A DNA stretch of 64,000 nt from Acidimicrobiales bacterium (GTDB lineage Bacteria; Actinomycetota; Acidimicrobiia; Acidimicrobiales; JAUJNH01), in assembly GCA_030448245.1 (NCBI GenBank), contig JAUJNH010000007.1, forward strand, positions 62,001-126,000. Direction: 5' to 3'. The position numbers and the translations under genes are program-made. The notes under the pieces are model-generated. The model made no database searches and was not told the origin of the DNA. It worked only from the letters and a program-made list of their open reading frames with translations. Of the stretch, positions 15,040 through 23,802 are shown in pieces; within the stretch, counting starts at the first letter, position 1, and each line of letters starts with the position of its first letter.

Positions 15040-17218
15040 TCAGGAAGGGGGGGCCTTCTTGGCGGCCCGTCGCCGGGCCGGGGCCTTGGCCGGAGCCGGG
15101 GACGCCGTCTCGTCCTCGGTGGCCGCACCATCTCCCGCGGGGGCGGCAGCCTTCTTGGCCCGCTTGCGGGGCGGGGCGGGGACCGGCCCAGGCTCGCCGG
15201 TGAGCAGCGTGGCCGCGGGCTGGGCCACGGCCGGCTGCGCCTTGCGCGAGGCGCGCGAGCGGGAGCCACGACGTCGGCCACCGGCGGGGCGGCGGAGGGC
15301 TCCTCGGCGGGCACCGCCGCCTTTTTCGCCCGCTTGCGGGGCGCAGGGGCGGCCGCCTCGGGAGGGGCGGCCTCGGCCGCCGGCAGCAGCGCGGCCTCCG
15401 GCGGCGCGGCGCCTGGCGGCGGCGGCTCGGGGCGGCCTTCGCCTCGGGTTCGGGGCGACGCTCGGCGGGGCTGGCTCCGCCGCGGCAGCCGCCTTTTGGC
15501 CGGCGCGCGGCGCCGCCTCGCCGGCCGGAGCGGGAGCCTCGTCCGCCGCGGCGGCGGCGACCTTCTTCGCCCGGCGTCGGGGCGTCGCCTCGACCACCTC
15601 GGCCGGGGTGTCAGCCGCCAGCGGCTGATCGCCGTCGCCGGCCGCCTTCTTCGCCCGCCGCGGGCGACTGGGCACCGCCTCCCCCTCCGCCGCCACCGGC
15701 GCCGCCACCTCGGCCGCAGCCACCTTCTTCGCCCGCCGCGGGCGACTGGGCACCGCCTCCCCCTCCGCCGCCACCGGCGCCGGCACCTCGGCCGCAGCCA
15801 CCTTCTTCACCCGCCGCGGGCGACTGGGCACCGCCTCCCCCTCGGCCGCCACCGGCGCCGGCACCTCGGCCGCAGCCACCTTCTTCGCCCGCCGCGGGCG
15901 ACTGGGCACCGCCTCCCCCTCGGCCCCCAGCGGCGCCGGCACCTCGGCCGCAGCCGCCGCCTTCTTGGCCCGCCGCGGCGTCGCTGGCACCAGCTCGGCG
16001 TCGGCGGCCGCCGCCGCTGCCTTCTTCCTGGGCTTCGGGGCCCGGGCGGGGGCTCCGGTCCCGGTGCCGACCTCGTCGCCCGCCTCGTCAGGGGCCTCCT
16101 CGCCCACCGCCGCCGCCGCGGTCTCGTCGGCGACGGGGCCGACGGGCAGGGCGACGCCGGGCAGGGCCAGCTCGACGCCGCGGCGGGCTGCGTCAAGGCG
16201 CGCAGCACGAACGTCCGGACCTCGCCGCGCCGCAACACGTCCCGGGCCGCACGCGGCGCCGGGTCACCCAGCAGGGTCAGCGGGATGTAGCACCGGGCAC
16301 CTTGCACGGTGACAAAGGCGCCGTGGCTCGAGAACTGCTCGACCACGCCCTCGACGAGGTCGCCGGGGCGGTAGGTGGCGACCAGCTCGAGGAACACCCC
16401 CGGCTCGTTGACCGGCTCGGCCAGCGGTGGAGCCTTGCGACGGCGCTTGCGCCGCTTGCCGTCGCCGGCCGGCTCGTCGGCGTCGGGAACGACCGCCTCG
16501 ACGGTGGCCGCGGCGATGGCGTCTTCGACCGGCCCGCTGCTGCGACGGCTGCGGCGCGGCTCAATCGCCCCTCATCGCCGGCCTCGCTCTTGGCCGAGCC
16601 CTTCTTCTGCTCGTCCTTCTTCGGGTCGCGGCCCTTGCCCTCGTTCTTCTTCTGCTTCTCCCGCCGGCCCTTCGGGAGCTTGTCGAGGGCCGCCTTGCCC
16701 TTCTCCAGCAGCTCCGCACCGCTGACGAGCGGCGCTTCGGCGGTGGCTTCCGACTTGCGCTGCTTGCGCTTCGCCTCCTGGGTCGCCTCGCGGGACCGGG
16801 GGCCCCGCACGGGGGTCCGGGGCGTGAAGATCCACCCGATCCCCGGAACCGGCTTGCCGCCGATCAGCCGACCTGGTTCGAAGAGCCACTCGTGCTGGGC
16901 GTGGAACTCCTGGAACGAGTCGTTCGAGAGCACGGTGGCCCCGACCTTCTCGGCGATGCGCAGGACAAAGGCGTCGCCCCGGCCGATGGCGCCGGCCGGC
17001 GGCGAGACGATCTCCTGGTGGACGATGGCATCCTCGAACAGGGGCCGCTCGGCATCGTCGATGCGGTGGCCGAAGGTCGCGTCGACGACCACGACGACCT
17101 CGGCATCGGGGTTCTCGCCCCGGAAGTCGAGGACCCCCTCGATCAGCTGCTTGAGGCTGGGGAGGGTTCGCCCTTCTGTGGCGAGGTTGGAGCCGTCGAC
17201 GACGACGTGCATGGGCAT
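15040..17218 (-). CDS. NYN (PIN-like) ribonuclease domain + S1 RNA-binding domain + Ala/Lys-rich repeat tail (frame interrupted)
   Basis: The first 130 residues are a PIN/NYN nuclease-like domain: HVVVDGSNLA with the first acidic residue, VVVVVDATFGHRID, and the RGDAFVL and VLSNDSFQEF motifs. A Lys/Arg-rich linker follows, then an S1-like domain (GDLVEGVVEQFSSHGAFVTV), then a long histone-H1-like tail of Ala, Pro and Lys with 26-residue repeats. Read literally, the frame shifts near 16560 and 16193 and about three more times in the tail (near 15470, 15430 and 15245). The first two joins are restored by one extra base each, so the gene is probably intact in the organism. It should act on RNA. 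Confidence 0.75.
15661..15972. repeat. Four tandem 78-base coding repeats
   Basis: The block starting CGGGCGACTGGGCACCG recurs at 15661, 15739, 15817 and 15895, exactly 78 bases apart. In the protein this is a 26-residue unit with core AEGEAVPSRPRRAKKV, giving the basic tail of the NYN/S1 protein. The last copy is the most divergent. Confidence 0.9.
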
Positions 17219-17263
17219 CTCGTTCTGTGAGGAGCCGTGGTGCGCCGACGGGCGCGACAGCGG

Positions 17264-19132
17264 CTACGACCGCCGGCGGTCCGAAGCCCGGTCGGCGTCG
17301 ATGATCAGGATGGTTGGCCGTCCGTCGCCCCCTCCGACCGGCCGCACGGCAGGCGCAGGTCGGGGCGGGCTCGGGGCGGCTTCTGGCTCGGTGGTCGGGG
17401 CTGGGGTGGGGGGAGGTCGGGGGGCGGCAGGCTCGGGGGGCTGCACGGCACGAGACCGCTTGACGCCACGGGAGCTGGCCACCGGCGAGGCGGGGGGCAG
17501 GCGCCGGACCGGTGCGTCGGGAGCCTCGGACGGCAGGCGCCGGACGGGTGCGTCGGGCGAGGCGGACGGCAGGCGCCGGACCGGTGCGCCGGGCGCGGCG
17601 CGGGGCGGTGCGGCAGGAGGCGTGGCGGGCGGGGCGGCCGCGGCAGGCGGTTCCACCCGGGCCACCATCGGGCGCGGGCTGGCGGGCGGCGGAGAGCCCG
17701 GGATCTGGACGACGGGCATCGGCCGGGCGTCGGCGGTGGGCTCGGGCCGGGGCGGCCTGTCGGCGGGAGGCGCCATCCTCCTGACCGCAGGCTCGGGGGC
17801 CAGGCCCGGGACGGGGCCAGCCGACCGCCGCGGCTGCGAGACGGCCGAGGGCCGAGCCGGCTGCGGCGTTGGTGCCGGGCGGCGCTGCGGTCCAGCTGCC
17901 GGGGGGCTCGAGGGCGGCGGTGGTGCCGGGCGGTGGGGGGGACCAGCCGCCGGACGGGTCGGTTGGGCCGCCGGGCGCCTGGCATCGGGGTGGATGGGCC
18001 GCGGCGGGCGGGGCCGCTCGACGGGCTTGGGGGGAGTCGTCGTCGGCCGGGCCGAGGCGGGGCGGGGTGCCGGGAAGCGCGCCACCCCGCTCGCCAGCGG
18101 CGGCCGCTCGGAGGGAGCCGGGGCCGTGTTGGCCGCCGAGGGGCCACGGCTGCTTCCCGCGCTGGCTCGCTTGCTGGGCACCTTGGTGATGGTGGTGGGG
18201 GGCGCGGCCGCCGGAACGCTGCTGCGCCGGCGGCCCTTCTCCACGGGTGCGGCCGGAGCCTGCCGGGCCGCCGAGGCCACCTTTGACGCGCCCTGCCGGG
18301 CAGGGGCACTCGACTTGGTCGACTTGGTCGACTTGGCCCGAGCCGCAGCCGCCTGCGAGCTGGTGGCGTTCGCGGCCTGGGCCCGTTCGGTCTCGGTGCG
18401 AGCCGGTCGGCCGCGCCGTCCCGACGTGGCCTTCTTGGGCGGGGCGGGCGGCGGGGGTGGCGCCACATCGACCGCCGTCCGGCGCTTGGCGCCGGCTTCG
18501 ACGTAGCCGAGCTCGCTGGCCAGCCGGTTGCGGGCAACCAGCTCGCCCGCCTCGAGGTCGACCTCCCACTCGGCCACCTGCTGGCGACCACGGGACGTGT
18601 AGGCGAAGCGCAAGGCCCACTGGCCCGGCTCCAGCTGGAAGGCCGACCAGCCGGGGGCGTCGGGGCCGGTGTCGAGCGCGATCCCCCGGTCGGCGAGGTT
18701 CCAGCGCACCGAGGCGCCGAGCGGCCGGCTGGACGCGCCCTTGCGGGCTGTCGTGAAGGTGAACGACATGGCCCGCTCGACCACCGCGGCCTGCTCGGCC
18801 AGGACGGGGGCGGCGAAGCGCCCCACCCACTCCTCATCGACCCCGGCCTCCCTGGCCACCTCGGTGAGCGTCATCCCCGCCCGGAGCCGCGACTGGATCT
18901 CACGCACCGCCAGGCTGCTGCGCTGGGTCGTGCGCAGGCCACGCACCCGCTCGGCCGCCGCCTGCGCCGCCGCGTCCGGATCGGACATGGCCTGGCGCCG
19001 GGCCTGCTCGAGCGCGGAGAAGAGCGCGTCGTCGACGTCGACGACGTAGTCGCCGGACGGGGCGCCCTTCTTGGTGCTGAAGATGAGGCCGTCGTGATCG
19101 GCGGTGAATCCGACGAGGTGCAGCTGGTGCAA
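17264..19132 (-). CDS. sepH: Septation protein SepH (DUF3071) with long disordered tail
   Basis: A 622-residue protein. The N-terminal 220 residues are the SepH/DUF3071 domain: QLHLVGFTADHDGLIFSTKKG, a helix-turn-helix-like segment RLRAGMTLTEVAREAGVDE, and RFAAPVLAEQAAVVERAM. SepH binds FtsZ and stimulates its assembly in actinobacteria. The remaining 400 residues are Pro/Ala/Arg-rich and unstructured, much longer than in streptomycete SepH, and include a 12-residue repeat DAPVRRLPSASP. The start is a TTG at 19132 preceded by AGGAG. It lies next to the NYN/S1 gene. Confidence 0.88.
   Translation of the reverse strand: MHQLHLVGFTADHDGLIFSTKKGAPSGDYVVDVDDALFSALEQARRQAMSDPDAAAQAAAERVRGLRTTQRSSLAVREIQSRLRAGMTLTEVAREAGVDEEWVGRFAAPVLAEQAAVVERAMSFTFTTARKGASSRPLGASVRWNLADRGIALDTGPDAPGWSAFQLEPGQWALRFAYTSRGRQQVAEWEVDLEAGELVARNRLASELGYVEAGAKRRTAVDVAPPPPPAPPKKATSGRRGRPARTETERAQAANATSSQAAAARAKSTKSTKSSAPARQGASKVASAARQAPAAPVEKGRRRSSVPAAAPPTTITKVPSKRASAGSSRGPSAANTAPAPSERPPLASGVARFPAPRPASARPTTTPPKPVERPRPPRPIHPDARRPAAQPTRPAAGPPHRPAPPPPSSPPAAGPQRRPAPTPQPARPSAVSQPRRSAGPVPGLAPEPAVRRMAPPADRPPRPEPTADARPMPVVQIPGSPPPASPRPMVARVEPPAAAAPPATPPAAPPRAAPGAPVRRLPSASPDAPVRRLPSEAPDAPVRRLPPASPVASSRGVKRSRAVQPPEPAAPRPPPTPAPTTEPEAAPSPPRPAPAVRPVGGGDGRPTILIIDADRASDRRRS
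17496..17603. repeat. Three tandem 36-base coding repeats in sepH
   Basis: GGCAGGCGCCGGAC recurs at 17496, 17532 and 17568. Each unit encodes the 12-residue element DAPVRRLP plus four variable residues in the disordered tail of SepH. Confidence 0.85.
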
Positions 19133-19238
19133 CGCTTCTGGCTCCTAGGCCGTGGCGGTCCGGGGCACCGTACCAGTTGGGACCGGCCTCACTGGTGGAA
19201 CGTTTGCGCCGAATGCCTCGCGCCCGAGTGGTCGGGCG

Positions 19239-19445
19239 TCATCCTGCTGGCTGGACGGCCTGATGGCGAAGCCTGGGAACCAGGCCTGCGTCGGCCAGCA
19301 GGCGCACCGCCCGCTGCTCGGCCAGGTCGATCGTGACGGCATCATCGGGCTCGCGCCCGCACAGGAAGGTGACCACGCAGTCGGCGCACGCGTCCGTCGC
19401 CCGCATCGTGCAGTCGTCACAGGAGATGGTGAAGGAGGGCGCCAC
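19239..19445 (-). CDS. Small Cys-rich protein (probable zinc ribbon)
   Basis: A 68-residue protein with the Cys pattern SCDDCTMRATDACADCVV followed by FLCGREP, i.e. two C-x2-C pairs plus one further Cys, which suggests a metal site. The second half (DLAEQRAVRLLADAGLVPRLRH) is a helix followed by a conserved-looking LVPxLRH motif. Proteins of this shape recur in actinobacteria near sepH, but no function is established. The start places the Cys cluster at residues 9-29. Confidence 0.7.
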   Translation of the reverse strand: MAPSFTISCDDCTMRATDACADCVVTFLCGREPDDAVTIDLAEQRAVRLLADAGLVPRLRHQAVQPAG

Positions 19446-19475
19446 CCCTCCAGTCTCCGGTCGGCCGTGACAGCC

Positions 19476-20915
19476 TCAGGTCCCCCGGCGCCGCAGGGCC
19501 GCGAGCAGCTGGTCGATGCCCACGACGTTGGCCCCCGCCGAGCGGGCTCCGTCGCGGACGCGCCGGTCGTTCGACGCCACCACCACCGGTTGGGGTAGGG
19601 CTCGGGCGCGGGCGATCAGGACGTCGTCGGCCTCGACGTCATGGGCCGTGAAGCTGACCTTAACGAGCGACCGGGCCCCGGTGGCCGTCGCCGAGCCGGC
19701 CACGGTCTCGGCCCCGTCGAAGACGACCTCCGGACGAGCGCCGGTGCGTGCGGCAAGCTCGGCGAGGGCGTCGATCAGGCGGAGGCGCTGCTCGGGCAGC
19801 GGGAGGTCGGGCCAGGTGGAGAGCGTGGCGTTGTAGCCGTCGACGAGCACGACGACGTTGGGGAGGCTGACGAGGTGGACCACCGCCTCGGGCGAGTCGT
19901 CGAGGACGAACGGCGGCAGCCGCACCGGGCGCCGGCGGGCGGCGCGCCGTTGGTTGCGGACCCAGCGGGGGTGCGTCGAGGTCTGCACGCCGGGCCGGTG
20001 GGCCCCCTCCCGATCGGGAGGCTGAGCGACCTCCTTCTTCACCTCGGCGGGATCGAGGGCGGCCGCCGCCCGCCCGAGCGCGGCCCCGAGGGCCACCGCT
20101 GCGGCCGAGGCGTCGGCCACCGCCTCACCCACGGCCCTGAGGTTGCCGAGTGGCGACGCCGCGGGCGGTGGCTCGGGGACCGCGGCTGCCTGACGCTCGG
20201 CCAGGGCGTGCCGCAGGGCAGCCACCTGCTCCCGCAGCTCGGCCAGGTCGCCCTCGGCGGCGGCGAGGTCGGCCTGGGCTGCAGCCTCGGCCTCGCCCCG
20301 GGCTGCGACCTGCGCGGTGGCCGCATCGGCTCGCCGGCGGGCGCTGGCCAGCTGGTCGTCGAGGGCGGCGACCTGGCGCGCCGCCCTCGCGGCCGCCTCC
20401 TCGGCCAGGCGCCGCAGCCGTCGCTCCTCCTGCAGATCGGCCTTGGCCGTCTCACTGCTCGTGCGCGCCTCCTCGGCCGCTCGCTCGGCCCGCTCGCGGG
20501 CCTGCTCGGCATGGCGGAGCCGGCGCTGGGCGCTGCGCTCGAGGGTGCGCTCCTCCTCGGCCGCGGCCGTCGCCCGGGCCTGGTCCAGGAGCGAGCCGAG
20601 CTCGGCCTCCCACCCGTCGGGCCGGCGGAGCCACAGCACCCCGGCCGGTCCGAGGGCGGTCTCGGCCCCGGCCACCTCGAGCGCGGTGGCCACCCGGGCC
20701 CGGAACTCGGGGTCGGCCTCGACCACGCGGCGGGCGGTGGCCAGCGCCGCCCTGGTCACCCGGGCGTGGCCGAGCAACGGCCGCAGGGCACGCGGCACGT
20801 CGAGCGGCGGCTGCTGGCGGGCGCTGGCCTGCGCCACCTCGATGGCCAGCTCGGCCGCCGGGCGCAGCAGCTGGTCGGCTTCGGGCCCGGTGAGGTCCAG
20901 GCCGCCGGAGGTCAC
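19476..20915 (-). CDS. Coiled-coil protein with C-terminal NYN (YacP-like) nuclease domain
   Basis: A 479-residue protein. Residues 1-100 are helical. A long coiled coil rich in Glu, Ala and Arg spans about residues 115-260. After a Pro-rich linker, the last 140 residues form a YacP-type NYN domain: NVVVLVDGYNATLSTW, PEVVFDGAETVAGS, VEADDVLIARA, VVVASNDRRVRDGA, carrying the acidic residues expected of a PIN-like ribonuclease. The GTG start at 20915 overlaps the zinc-ribbon stop as GTGA, so the two genes are translationally coupled. Confidence 0.85.
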   Translation of the reverse strand: MTSGGLDLTGPEADQLLRPAAELAIEVAQASARQQPPLDVPRALRPLLGHARVTRAALATARRVVEADPEFRARVATALEVAGAETALGPAGVLWLRRPDGWEAELGSLLDQARATAAAEEERTLERSAQRRLRHAEQARERAERAAEEARTSSETAKADLQEERRLRRLAEEAAARAARQVAALDDQLASARRRADAATAQVAARGEAEAAAQADLAAAEGDLAELREQVAALRHALAERQAAAVPEPPPAASPLGNLRAVGEAVADASAAAVALGAALGRAAAALDPAEVKKEVAQPPDREGAHRPGVQTSTHPRWVRNQRRAARRRPVRLPPFVLDDSPEAVVHLVSLPNVVVLVDGYNATLSTWPDLPLPEQRLRLIDALAELAARTGARPEVVFDGAETVAGSATATGARSLVKVSFTAHDVEADDVLIARARALPQPVVVASNDRRVRDGARSAGANVVGIDQLLAALRRRGT

Positions 20916-21115
20916 TCCCCCAGGACCTCCACGGCTGCGCCGTTCCCGCACCAGCGGCAGGTGACCTCCTCGAGCCGCTCGGCCAGGACCTCCTCGGCCT
21001 CGATCTCGAGGTCGCCGCCCACCGTGTAGTGGTGGTAGGCCCGCGTCCGCCGGGTCGACGTCACGTCGAAGCGGGTGAGGTTGCCGCAGGCGGTGCAGCG
21101 GTAGCGGGCGGGCAC
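20912..21115 (-). CDS. Small zinc-ribbon protein
   Basis: A 67-residue protein with two Cys pairs, YRCTACGNLTRF near the N-terminus and VTCRWCGNG near the C-terminus, that should bind one zinc ion. It starts with a GTG at 21115 and ends overlapping the NYN coiled-coil gene, forming a two-gene operon. It is divergent from the DEDDh exonuclease gene, and the LexA box at 21142 lies in the shared gap 27 bases before this start, so it may be damage-regulated too. Confidence 0.8.
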   Translation of the reverse strand: MPARYRCTACGNLTRFDVTSTRRTRAYHHYTVGGDLEIEAEEVLAERLEEVTCRWCGNGAAVEVLGE

Positions 21116-21141
21116 GCCGGGAGCGTACGGCGCTCGACACG

Positions 21142-21157
21142 GCGAACGTGTGTTCGC
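21142..21157. promoter_or_regulatory. LexA (SOS) box
   Basis: GCGAAC-GTGT-GTTCGC, a perfect 6-4-6 palindrome that contains the actinobacterial/Gram-positive LexA core GAACnnnnGTTC. It abuts the -10 hexamer of the exonuclease gene, so bound LexA would block that promoter, and it sits in a 54-base divergent gap. Confidence 0.85.
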
Positions 21158-21163
21158 TACGTT
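21158..21163 (+). promoter_or_regulatory. -10 element of a leaderless promoter (DEDDh exonuclease gene)
   Basis: TACGTT, 6 bases before the GTG at 21170 and immediately after the LexA box. Confidence 0.55.
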
Positions 21164-21169
21164 GCTGCT

Positions 21170-22861
21170 GTGGCTGGTGGGCGAGCAGGGCGAGCTGGTG
21201 GGCGGGCGGGCCAGCTGGCGTTCGACGACCTGTCGCCGCCCCTGCGGCTGGTCACGTTCGTGGTGTTCGACCTCGAGACGACGGGCGGCTCGGCCGGGGG
21301 CGGCGACGCCATCACCGAGATCGGTGCGGTGAAGGTGCGGGGGGGCGAGGTCCTCGGCACCTTCGCCACCCTGGTCAACCCGGGGGTCGCCATCCGACCC
21401 ACCATCACCTGGCTGACCGGCATCACCGAGGCCATGGTGGCCCCCGCCCCGGCGGTCGAGTCGGTCCTGCCGGCGTTCCTCGAGTGGGCCGGCGCCGACG
21501 CGGTGCTCGTCGGCCACAACGTCCGCTTCGACCTGTCGTTCGTGCGGGCGGCGTGCGACGCCCTGGGCTACGACCGCCCGGCCAACCAGGTGGTCGACAC
21601 CTGCTCGCTGGCCCGGCGCCTGCTGCGCGACGAGGTGCCCAACTGCAAGCTGGCCACCCTGGCCGACCGCCTGCGCCTGGCCCACCGCCCCACCCACCGG
21701 GCCCTCGATGACGCCTGGGCCACCGTGGACCTGCTCCACCTCCTCCTCGAGCGGGTCGGCTGCCTCGGCGCCACCCACCTCGACGACCTGCTCGAGCTGC
21801 CAAAGGCCGCCGGCCACCCCCAGGGCCAGAAGCTGCGGTGGGTGGCCTCGCTCCCCCGCTCCCCCGGCGTCTATGTGTTCCGCGACGCGGCTGGTCGCGC
21901 CCTCTACGTCGGCAAGGCGGTCGACCTGCGGCGCCGGGTCCGCCAGTACTTCGGCCAGGACGACCGCCGGAAGGTGCCACAGCTGCTGCGGGAGGCCGCC
22001 AGCCTCGACCACGTCGTGTGCGCCAACGAGCTCGAGGCCTCGGTGCTCGAGGTCCGCCTGATCCACGAGCTGGCCCCCCGCTTCAACCGTCAGGGCACCC
22101 GGTGGCGGCGCTACCGGTGGGTGCGGCTGACGGGCGAGGCCTGGCCCCGGCTGTCGGTGGTCCGCTCGCCCCAGCCCGGTGACCTCGGCCCGCTGGCCTC
22201 CGACGGCGCGGCCCGCCTCGTGGTCGAGGCCGTGCACGACGCTGCGCCGCTGCGCCGCTGCACGACCCGGCTGCGGGCGGGGGCGGTGCTGCGTGACGGG
22301 GCCTGCACGGCCGGGCAGCTGGGCGTGGCGATGTGCCCGTGTGCCGGCGAGGTGGCCCCGGAGGCCTACGCCGAGGTCGTCGCCACCGTGCGGCTGGGCC
22401 TGTCGTCGCGGCCGTCGCTGCTCCTGGACCCGCTGGCCGAGCGGATGCGGTCGCTGGCCCGGAACCGCAGGTTCGAGGAGGCGGCCGCCGTGCGGGACCG
22501 GGCCGGGGCGCTGGCCCGGGCCGTGCAGCGCCAGCGGCGACTCGAGTCGCTCCGTGGCGCCGGTCGGCTGGTCGTGGAGGTGGACGGCGAGGGTGGCGCC
22601 GTCCTCGACGCCGGCCGCCTCGTCCTGGCCTGGCCTCCCGGCTGCCGACCGCTGGCTGCCCTTGCCCCGCCCGAGGAGGCGGCCCGGCTCTCGGGCCCGC
22701 CGGCGGCTGGCGAGGTCGACGAGCTGGTGGCGGTGGCCAGCTGGCTCGACGCCCGAGCAGGCCGGCTCCACATCCTCAGCTGCGAAGGAGGCCTGGCCAC
22801 CCCCGCCTCCGCAGTCCCCCAGTTCGAACCCGCCCGCCCCGCAAGATCCAAAGCCGGCTGA
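21170..22861 (+). CDS. DEDDh exonuclease fused to a UvrC-like GIY-YIG nuclease
   Basis: A 563-residue fusion. Residues 28-190 are a DnaQ-type 3'-5' exonuclease: FDLETTGG (Asp34, Glu36), GHNVRFDLSF, and HRALDDAWAT completing the DEDDh set. Near residue 235 a GIY-YIG domain starts (PGVYVFRDAAGRALYVGKA), as in the N-terminal half of UvrC or Cho, with a UVR-like segment (RNRRFEEAAAVRDRAGAL) near 440. There is no C-terminal UvrC endonuclease half. This architecture exists in mycobacteria and relatives as a repair protein of unclear role. The LexA box in front predicts SOS induction. Confidence 0.9.
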   Translation: MAGGRAGRAGGRAGQLAFDDLSPPLRLVTFVVFDLETTGGSAGGGDAITEIGAVKVRGGEVLGTFATLVNPGVAIRPTITWLTGITEAMVAPAPAVESVLPAFLEWAGADAVLVGHNVRFDLSFVRAACDALGYDRPANQVVDTCSLARRLLRDEVPNCKLATLADRLRLAHRPTHRALDDAWATVDLLHLLLERVGCLGATHLDDLLELPKAAGHPQGQKLRWVASLPRSPGVYVFRDAAGRALYVGKAVDLRRRVRQYFGQDDRRKVPQLLREAASLDHVVCANELEASVLEVRLIHELAPRFNRQGTRWRRYRWVRLTGEAWPRLSVVRSPQPGDLGPLASDGAARLVVEAVHDAAPLRRCTTRLRAGAVLRDGACTAGQLGVAMCPCAGEVAPEAYAEVVATVRLGLSSRPSLLLDPLAERMRSLARNRRFEEAAAVRDRAGALARAVQRQRRLESLRGAGRLVVEVDGEGGAVLDAGRLVLAWPPGCRPLAALAPPEEAARLSGPPAAGEVDELVAVASWLDARAGRLHILSCEGGLATPASAVPQFEPARPARSKAG

Positions 22862-23061
22862 CCGAGCAGGCGGTGGGGGTCCGGGGGGGCCTTCGGCCCG
22901 CCCCCTGGCATCGGTCCCGAGGTCCTACATGGCGGCGACGTCGGCCTGGCTGCATGCCTTGGAACGCCACCATGGTGCGGGTGTGGACGACGCCGGGGAG
23001 GCGACGATCCGGCTGTGTGAAGGACCCGGGGTGGCGGCGCGGAAAGCCGAAGGTGGGTGGA

Positions 23062-23067
23062 TAGCAT
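23062..23067 (+). promoter_or_regulatory. -10 element of a leaderless promoter
   Basis: TAGCAT, 6 bases before the GTG at 23074. The 212-base stretch from 22862 holds nothing else I can name. Confidence 0.5.
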
Positions 23068-23073
23068 CTGGGC

Positions 23074-23700
23074 GTGGAGCTCTTGATCCTCCTCGGCGTG
23101 CTCTTCACGCTGTTCGTGGTGATCCCGGCCGGGCTGGCGCTCACCCTCGTCGTGTTGGGCACCCGGTCGATGAAGCGGGCCAACCGGGTGGCGCCGAACG
23201 TGCCGACCCAGGTGCCGAACCTGTGGCGCTGGTCGGTGGGGGTCGGGGCCCGGCTGCACCGCCGGCTCCAGCGGATCGCCGGGTTGGCCCGGTCAGCCCG
23301 TGCCGCGGCCGGTGCCGGAGGGGTGGGCATCGGCGACCTGGCCGCCGACATCGAGCGCCAGGCCTGCGCGCTCGACGACCAGATCGCCCTGGGCCGCTAC
23401 CTGTCCACCTCGCAGCGCATCCGCCGGTACTTCGAGTTGGAGCGGTCGGTGGCCGAGCTCGAGCAGCTGGCCATGCGCATCACGATCCTGGCGGGCCAGG
23501 TGGCGTCGGGGGTGGACGAGCGGGCCGTCCCGCTGGCGGAGCGGGTCCGCCACCTCGAGGAGGCCGTGGCCGAGGTGCAGGCCATCGAGGCCGAGGCCCT
23601 GGGCGAGGCCCGGGCCCTGGGCCAGGGCGCCTGGCTGCCGCCGGCCCGCCCCGTCTCCACGCCGACGCCGCAGCCCGTCCGCCGGCGCGCCTCTCCCTGA
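23074..23700 (+). CDS. Membrane-anchored helical protein, function unknown
   Basis: A 208-residue protein with a single N-terminal membrane helix (ELLILLGVLFTLFVVIPAGLALTLVVLG) followed by a basic stretch, so the bulk is probably cytoplasmic. The rest is nearly all helix (DIERQACALDDQIALGRYL, YFELERSVAELEQLAMRI, HLEEAVAEVQAIEAEALGEA) and would form a coiled coil, ending in a Pro-rich tail. I do not recognise a family. The start is a GTG with a leaderless promoter pattern. Confidence 0.75.
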   Translation: MELLILLGVLFTLFVVIPAGLALTLVVLGTRSMKRANRVAPNVPTQVPNLWRWSVGVGARLHRRLQRIAGLARSARAAAGAGGVGIGDLAADIERQACALDDQIALGRYLSTSQRIRRYFELERSVAELEQLAMRITILAGQVASGVDERAVPLAERVRHLEEAVAEVQAIEAEALGEARALGQGAWLPPARPVSTPTPQPVRRRASP

Positions 23701-23802
23701 GGCTCCGGCCAGCCGCACGCAGGCGGCGAGCCCCTGGGTCGTCCACCCAACCCCTCCGCCTGCCGGGTGGCTGGCAGCAGGCCCCGGAACCGCAGCCGGG
23801 TG

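Noticed and set aside
15661-15972. Regular 78-base repeats as a possible CRISPR array
   Set aside because: No unique spacers: the whole unit is repeated and it is in frame with a Lys/Ala-rich protein tail.
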